Shown one piece after another: positions 57,914-64,000 of a stretch of DNA of 64,000 nucleotides; the stretch's first letter is position 1, and each line of letters begins with the position of its first letter. A model generated the notes under the pieces. That model made no database searches and was not told the origin of the DNA. It saw only the letters and a list, made by a program, of their open reading frames with translations. A program made the position numbers and the translations under genes. Where the stretch lies: contig JAITYX010000003.1 in NCBI GenBank assembly GCA_021018815.1, positions 7,872,501 to 7,936,500 of the forward strand, given 5' to 3'. This stretch comes from Talinum fruticosum. Taxonomy: Eukaryota; Streptophyta; Magnoliopsida; Caryophyllales; Talinaceae.

Positions 57914-58708
57914 AGTGTTACCACCAGAAACAGGTGAGGGAATTCCACCAAAAATTGGTCGAGATTAGTTTTGTATTCCATTCCGAAAGGGGGAGATATT
58001 GAGTGTATACCCTCTAATTTATTTTAAGCAAATATATGGTAATCTTACTATTCAAATAGTGGAAGTATATTTTTTGGACTAATAGTCCTGTGACTTTTCC
58101 CTTTGTCTTGGAGAGTTTTCCTCGTAATATTTAACGTGCCCATCTTTTATAATTTTGTAATTCTATTGCCCATCTTAAAGTGTACAACGAGAAGAAAAGA
58201 TGTACTTCCGCTGTATCAATCTGCTTCTTACTAACAAATAGGAATCCACCAAGATTAAGGTCGATCAACCAGATCTAAATTTAAACAGTACCATTCTTGT
58301 GGTCAATAATAAAGGCAGTCTTTCTCAAGAGACACAAAATCAAGGCCGAAGTACGTGGGTCCATGGCCTAATTTCAGATCGATAAACGAAAAATAGATTT
58401 GCACAAGCCATATCAAATATCAATACAAGACAATAGTGTAATGAAAATAATGAGTGCTCGACCAATGAAACTGAAAGTCGTCTATGGTATCTTTTCATTA
58501 ATAATATTCCATGAAACCTACTTGTTCCATGGAAGTCACTATCGTATGGTTGCCAATTAGTTAAATGCAAATCCCATCAGAAGTTAAGTTTAACATATTC
58601 AGACAGTCTTGATCTTGTAAAATGAGAGCCCTTTCTTAAACCACAACCAATTTAATTAAAGCAGAACTACTTGATGAAATTGATGTTTGTCCACCAACTA
58701 GCTAAGTA

Positions 58709-58782
<74 letters not shown>

Positions 58783-58783
58783 T
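58709..58783. repeat. (AAT)n microsatellite
   Basis: About 25 uninterrupted AAT/TAA units. Confidence 0.95.
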
Positions 58784-59449
58784 CCCACTTATAGTAGTAG
58801 TTAATCAATAGGTCGAACCGTTAATTAAGGTAGTAAGATAGCCCTTGGTGATCATGTAAGCTACCATGGCAATACTGTGACCCAAATTATCTGAGTTGTG
58901 ATTAGTGATATGAATATCACCAGTATAACAACTTTCTTAATATACTCTTGTCCTTACGAGTGGATCAGGTAACAATACATCACGAGTTTTAATAAAATTT
59001 ATTCATGTGTAATGTCTTACAAGGACTTTTAGTTTTACACGGGTCAAAACAAAAAATCGTAAGAGATAAGATTATGTAAAATTAATCTTTAATCGAATAA
59101 CTTGGACAAATTTGGATTGGTACTTTAATGTGTCATACGAACCAATTTAAACTTATTCATATATATTTTAAAAAGGGGATGTTGCAAGACCGCGAAAAAT
59201 AAGACTAAGTGTATTGTTGTAGATTTATTCAAATCAATTCAACTTGATTTGGACATAAATTTGATATTAAATTTAAAATAAGGCTAAATTGATTCAGTCA
59301 AATTGAACTAGTATGATCCAAATCGAACTACTGCAAAATTTGTATTAGGTTGTCATTATTGGTCGGACAATTGTGTGATGTGTTAGCCGGTATACCACTT
59401 GTGTAGTTAATAGCTTGTTAAGTGTTGATTTCTTTGAATAAATTACGGA

Positions 59450-59700
59450 ATCTAGATCAGTTCGAGTTTCGGTTATTCGTGTCGAGTTAAAACGGTATGG
59501 GTTTGAATCAGGTAGATGTTTAACTTGGTTCGGATTATTACGAGGTTCGGATTAAAATCAGTTCAATTAGATTTCAAATTGGTTCAATTTCAGATAAGTT
59601 CTTTTTCAAGTTTGAGGTCAAAATCAGTTGAGCTATTTCGGGCGTAAGTTTGGGTCGGATTTCAAGTCATTCGAATTTACTAATTTTGTTCGGATAATTT
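59450..59700. repeat. Decayed GGTTCGG-rich patch, hAT-like remnant
   Basis: Phrases such as TTCGAGTTTCGGTTATTCG and TTGGGTCGGATTTCAAGTC resemble the body of the hAT-like element at 50588-51499. No ends are recognisable. Confidence 0.35.
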
Positions 59701-61799
59701 TTGTTAGGTCCTTTAATGATAAAGCAAATTAACTCTCTCTCTCTCTATTACTCTCGCTCTCAGTAGTCCCTACGTTGCTCTCAATTCCTCTTGAAAACCA
59801 TATTTTGAAATTCGTGGGTTTCAATTTGTGGCATATAGAAAAATCAAAACCTTTGGTGCGAGGTTTGAATCTGGCATATAGAAAAATCAAGATACAGCTT
59901 TACCTCTGCCTTTTTTTGCTTTGCCCAACATATGAACTTTCCACATTTAACACAAATAATGAGGCCTCAAGAAATTCTTCTTGAATCTCGACAGACTGTA
60001 CTCGAATTCAGTCAGCACTTTACATGTTAGATAACAAGTTCTTACCTTTGATGTTGGGGAACTGAAGCTTAAAAACCATCCATGACGACCCTTAAAAATA
60101 CTAAACAACATTACCTTCAATTTACCGGAAAACACAATAAAAATAATTCTCTGATTATCTTCAAATTTGCCAAAATAAAATTATCAAAATTGTAGGTTAA
60201 AAAAGTTTTACTTTAAAGTTGGTCCAAAAATGGTGAACTTGATGTGAGATTCATAGGAGAAGGGGGCGGGACGGAGGATTTTTACTTTTTATAGAGATAG
60301 TTATCTAGTTGAGATTTTTAAACAATGCTTAGGATGTTCAATGGGGTAATGATGACAATTTAGCGCATTTTTCTCTTGTGTTTACTAGTCATTTTAGTTC
60401 GTAAATGGAATTAGGTGTTACTTTAACAAATCATCACTGATCAAGGTGGCTGAAATTCAACTAGATAGTTTGAGGTTAAATGAATTAATCTCACAGATCT
60501 CAAGGAGGGAGAGTACAAAAACTCATCTCGAAAAGTAGGTTATTGTGCGGTTCTAGTAAGATGTTTGAGGATAAAATGTAAGAAAATTCTTGAATTATAA
60601 AGAGGTTTTAGTTTTACTCTAAATTAATTAATTTTGTTTACTATTTGATTCTTGATGAGATATTTTGGTGTATACTAACAACTATACTGAGAATGATATA
60701 AAAATGATTGTCACAAACTATTTTTTTCAACATTATGGAGGGTGCACGTCCTTGTTCATTAAAACCCTATTGTAATTAGCAATTATTAAGAAGAATAACC
60801 AGGAGAGGAAAGCGAGGTGTAACCATTTCCTTCCATCCAAAATGAAGTAAATGATCAGCACATTAATTTAGAGCCCTCCCCTCTATCTCTCTACCTTCTC
60901 ATCACTATTGGAAAGCTGGAATTAAATACAAATTTTACTTACAGATATTATTTCAATTCTATGCCAATAATGAGGCTCACCCATTAGAGTTTTGTCACTT
61001 GATGCATGTACAACCTTTTCCTATATTCTATCTAATCCTTTTCCCCTTCTGCTTTTCCCATATACTTGCTCTCTCTCTCTCTCTCCTCCTTAATTTTAGG
61101 AAAATTTAGTTACTATATATTTTTTTCATTATTCAGTCTCTCTTCCCCTTTTAGAGTTGTTTTTTTCAATATTTTGAACAAAAAATCATTTTCTCATTTT
61201 TCTAAGATTTTTCAAATTATTCTTATTTTAAGTATATTGTATCAAAAATTACCTCTATTATTCATTTTCTGCTATAAATAAATAAATTTTCAAAGTCTAT
61301 TACAAATATTATTATTTTTCTTTAATCAAAATTTACTATTTTAACTATTTATATTAAAATATTTTTATTTATTTTATTGCTAGTTTTCTAACTCAACTAT
61401 TCAAAAATTGGGACACTTAAGTATATTTTTCCTTCATTTTTTCTCATCTTTTGGTTTCCTTCTTTAAAAAATCCCAGGAAATTGAGAAATACATATTAAT
61501 AATATTTTGAAATACATAATTAATGTTTTAAATATATATTAATGATGTTTCCTAGTTATTCATGTTCTCTAATAATTCTAATGTCTCGATTATTGATTTA
61601 TTATTAATTATTAACTATTTTCTTATTGTAGTTTGAATTTATAAACACCGAAAATGTGTCGTCTTTATCCTTTTGTTTTAGTTCTTTATTTTTGTTACTC
61701 GGTGATGAAATCCCTCTCCCGTCTGCAAATTCGAGTCATGATTGTATTGAAAATAATGTGATGAAAGTAAGTAAATCACATAAAATAAATTAGCACCAC

Positions 61800-62880
61800 A
61801 AAATCAACTTGCTTGGGATGGCCTGCAATCTTTTCCTTCGGCCGAACCAAGCTAGGATAGGACTCCTAACCGGGATCCGAATCGGCGGTAATCCCCAAAT
61901 CCTGTGTAAAACGTAAAATTTTACTCTTCAGCGGCCAAATGCGGCATGCGTACCGGATGTCCATATGATGTCGTTCTCGATCGGTACCGGTTTCCGTAAC
62001 TCTTGAAACGACATCGTTTTGTCTAGGTGAATATCCGATTTTTTATTATCTATTTCTGCTATTTTCGAGTCCGATTCAAGCTAAACCTGACTAGCTGGAG
62101 GTGATTTTATTACTATAAATAGGGGGCTTTTATTATGTTTATTTTACAGTTTCATTGAATTTCAATTCGTTTATCGCTTTTGTATTGTGGATTAAAGTTG
62201 TATTGCATTCCCTGTGCGATGTAATTTTAATTTTTTCCACTTTCTTTTATCACTTTTTATCGCTTTATTTACTTGTTTTATTTATCGCTTTTAAAGCATG
62301 TTAGGTGCTTCAATTTAGTAATTTTTATGTTGGTTGCCTAGTTGAATTAACACAATTTCTAACTCATAATTTAGATTAGTAAAGACTATCTATTGACGGC
62401 GAAATAAGGAGCACTCAAAGCGACGGGCGACTCCTTGATTTTTGGCTTTTATTCTCTACATTTCCTCTCTGCATTTGAGGTAAAAAAAATAAAAAAATAG
62501 GGTCATTTTGGCAGCTTCAGCTAGATAATCGGCGCTGGTTACCAATCAAAACATGTGTCGACCGATGTCGACTAGCAACCGAGCTTAGCTCCTAGACCAA
62601 ATAGGTTTGATTGCTCGACCCTAAAGCTTTGCGGCAAAATGAATTTCTATTATTTTTCTGGTTCTCTTACCTTTGAAATAACATCCCGAGCCTTCTCTAA
62701 AACTCATTTCTAAAATAAAACGATTAATAAAAATTGCCAATAAATTCTTTGAGCTAAAAATACTTCAAAGAGTTTAATTTTAAAAACCATCTTAATAAGA
62801 GACTTGCCTTATTTCCTAAATCTAAATCAATTAAAAAAAAGAGAGAGTCCAGGCGGTCCCTTGATAGGGATGGGCCGTTG
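61800..62880 (+). repeat. LTR-like region of a Tat/Ogre-type gypsy element (borders approximate)
   Basis: A promoter, CTATAAATAGGGGGCTTTTA, lies at about 62115-62134, and the region ends near a candidate arginine-tRNA-type primer site. TTAGCTCCTAGACCAAATAG near 62585 resembles the equivalent part of the first gypsy LTR. The left border was not found. Confidence 0.4.
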
Positions 62881-62887
62881 TTCCTAC

Positions 62888-62906
62888 AGCGGCGAGTCCA
62901 CTGGAG
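62888..62906 (+). other. Candidate Tat/Ogre-type primer binding site
   Basis: GGCGAGTCCACTGGAGA resembles the GGCGACTCCRCTGGGGA motif that follows LTRs of Tat/Ogre elements. Confidence 0.4.
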
Positions 62907-63498
62907 AGATCACTTATTAAAAGGATGAGACTTGAAAATCTGAATTGTGAGTTTTTATTGTATTTGCATTAGACATTTTGCATTTAGGCGACCTTGAATA
63001 TAGTTGCTCTTTTTGGACCTATAGATTTTAACCCTTAAGAACCCTTTTTGGAGAGGTCAAATCACTATTTTGGTAGGTCCACTTGACTTAACACGGAGGT
63101 GTGATTACTCTCCACTTATAACACGCTCTCTTAATCTCCGATTGAGAGGCATTGATAATTCAGGTTCCATTATTACCACCATGTTTTCCCTACCTATAAT
63201 TACCATATGGATATAAAACTTTGGCAGTCTAGGTTGTACCCATTTATCATTTACATGCTTGAATGATTGTGGATACTTTTTAGTATTTAACCTTCTTTTG
63301 AGCTTTAGCTTAGTAGGTTAAGCGAGTTGAGGTTCGCTAAAATAACCCTTGCATAAGTACAAAAATAAATAAAATAATGAACCTTCTTTGGCCAATTCAT
63401 TTTTGTGTATTTCAACTAAAGTCAAATTCTCTTTTTTCCTTTAAGTCGGTCCATTTATTGTATTTTCCGAGTTAGTCCAATTTTCTCTTAGTCGCGGT
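62907..63498 (+). other. Gypsy leader-like spacer without a gene
   Basis: AT-rich, no frame. Probably the leader of the gypsy remnant, ended by the LTR at 63499. Confidence 0.35.
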
Positions 63499-64000
63499 TG
63501 AAGGTTTAGAATAGAGAGTCTAAGTCACCGTCGACGGGGGGTGAATAGGGTGATGAAGAAATAATGTGAAAATTGAATTACTTATGTGAAATTAGAACTA
63601 AAAAAAAGCCTGAGTCTAGATTACACTCGAAAGAGATACAAAGATAGTTTTACGTGGAAACCCTGCCGGGGCAAAAACCACGACCAATGTCAATCCCGAC
63701 ACCAAGTCAAATCCACTATTTTGAATCCACAAAATATGAAGGACTAATTCTCAAAATTGTTCCCTCGGACAATTCAAATACAAGTTTTTCCTAGCCACAT
63801 AAATTACCTTATCTGTCCTAGTACTTCCTAACCGAGATAACCCTTACAGTTAGAGACAATTGAGCTAAGTTAACCCTTACGGTTCAGTCAAGGGAAGAAG
63901 TAGAAAAACGTATAATAGACTAAGTAATTACAAGACTTTTCATTACAACTCGGAAAGTTGAAATTCTAAGTACATGAGTTGTATACTAGAAGTATGAGTA
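63499..64000 (-). repeat. SIRE-like LTR, cut by the window end
   Basis: It starts TGAAGGTTTAGA and follows the 7621-8200 part of the complete LTR (GGGGGTGAATAGG, ACGTGGAAACCCTGCCGGG, CTAGTACTTCCTAACCGAGA). No primer site lies beyond its inner end, so it is a solo LTR or the 3' LTR of a minus-strand element that continues to the right. Confidence 0.9.

Larger units (their letters stand above)
50277..58233 (+). mobile_element. Old Ty1/copia retrotransposon with nested insertions
   Basis: The left LTR (50277-51896) and right LTR (56753-58233) align after removing insertions. The primer site TGGTATCGAGC is at 51902-51912 and the polypurine tract AAGAGGGGAAGA at 56738-56749. Gag, protease, integrase, RT and RNase H follow in copia order, all badly decayed. 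No matching target duplication is left. It lies divergent from, and just upstream of, the ABCB gene. Confidence 0.88.
56753..58233 (+). repeat. 3' LTR of the old copia element, with duplication and insertion
   Basis: It starts TGGATTCTCACCATAATTAG and ends CTTCTTACTA. It aligns with the left LTR except for a 112-bp tandem duplication (56989-57212) and a 698-bp hAT-like insertion. Confidence 0.82.
58234..61799. other. AT-rich intergenic region, no supported gene
   Basis: Short frames occur but none is recognisable. It holds one microsatellite, a CT-rich run (59735-59762), another at 61066-61087, and a decayed GGTTCGG-rich patch. Confidence 0.55.

Overview
This is nuclear DNA from a flowering plant, most likely a eudicot. 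It is AT-rich, densely packed with transposable elements, and has a single host gene that is largely readable. The evidence for a plant is plant-type Ty1/copia and Ty3/gypsy retrotransposons, LINEs, hAT, PIF/Harbinger and CACTA elements, captured pieces of a plastid ferritin gene and a plant topoisomerase VI subunit A-like gene, and an intron-rich ABCB transporter. The species cannot be named from the sequence. No RNA genes, CRISPR arrays or bacterial-style operons were seen.

Layout. 1-9204: a minus-strand SIRE-like copia element with long LTRs, gag, pol and an extra envelope-like reading frame. Its left LTR is cut by the window edge. It sits inside an LTR of its own family in the opposite orientation (9205-10180). 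10181-16625: remains of a gypsy element (gag piece and 3' LTR) interrupted by a CACTA element (13278-14805) that carries a ferritin gene fragment. 17236-18180: a small element bounded by a 10-bp direct repeat, carrying a degenerate first-exon piece that looks like topoisomerase VI subunit A (SPO11-3) next to a minisatellite. 18644-19520: a PIF/Harbinger-like element. 20408-28443: a complete but decayed plus-strand copia element with two 485-487 bp LTRs and a TTTTC target duplication, inserted in a small TIR element.

29210-49956 (minus strand): an ABCB (P-glycoprotein/MDR) transporter in ten exons. Nine of them lie in 29210-33905. The first exon lies at 49645-49956, across a 15.7-kb intron filled with three LINE copies, a solo SIRE-like LTR (44519-46231), a CACTA MITE inside that LTR, and a Tourist-like MITE. 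All nine introns are GT-AG and the phases agree, but three exons each lack one base in a homopolymer. The gene is therefore either newly broken or carries assembly errors.

50277-58233: an old plus-strand copia element inserted about 320 bp upstream of the ABCB start codon. Each LTR holds a different hAT-like insertion, and the interior holds a PIF/Harbinger-like element. 58234-61800 is AT-rich intergenic DNA. 61800-63000 looks like the LTR and tRNA-primer site of a Tat/Ogre-type gypsy element. 63499-64000 is the start of a fourth copy of the SIRE-like LTR.

The genes do not form a pathway. The window records repeated nested insertion around and inside one transporter gene, with two independent captures of host gene pieces by DNA transposons.
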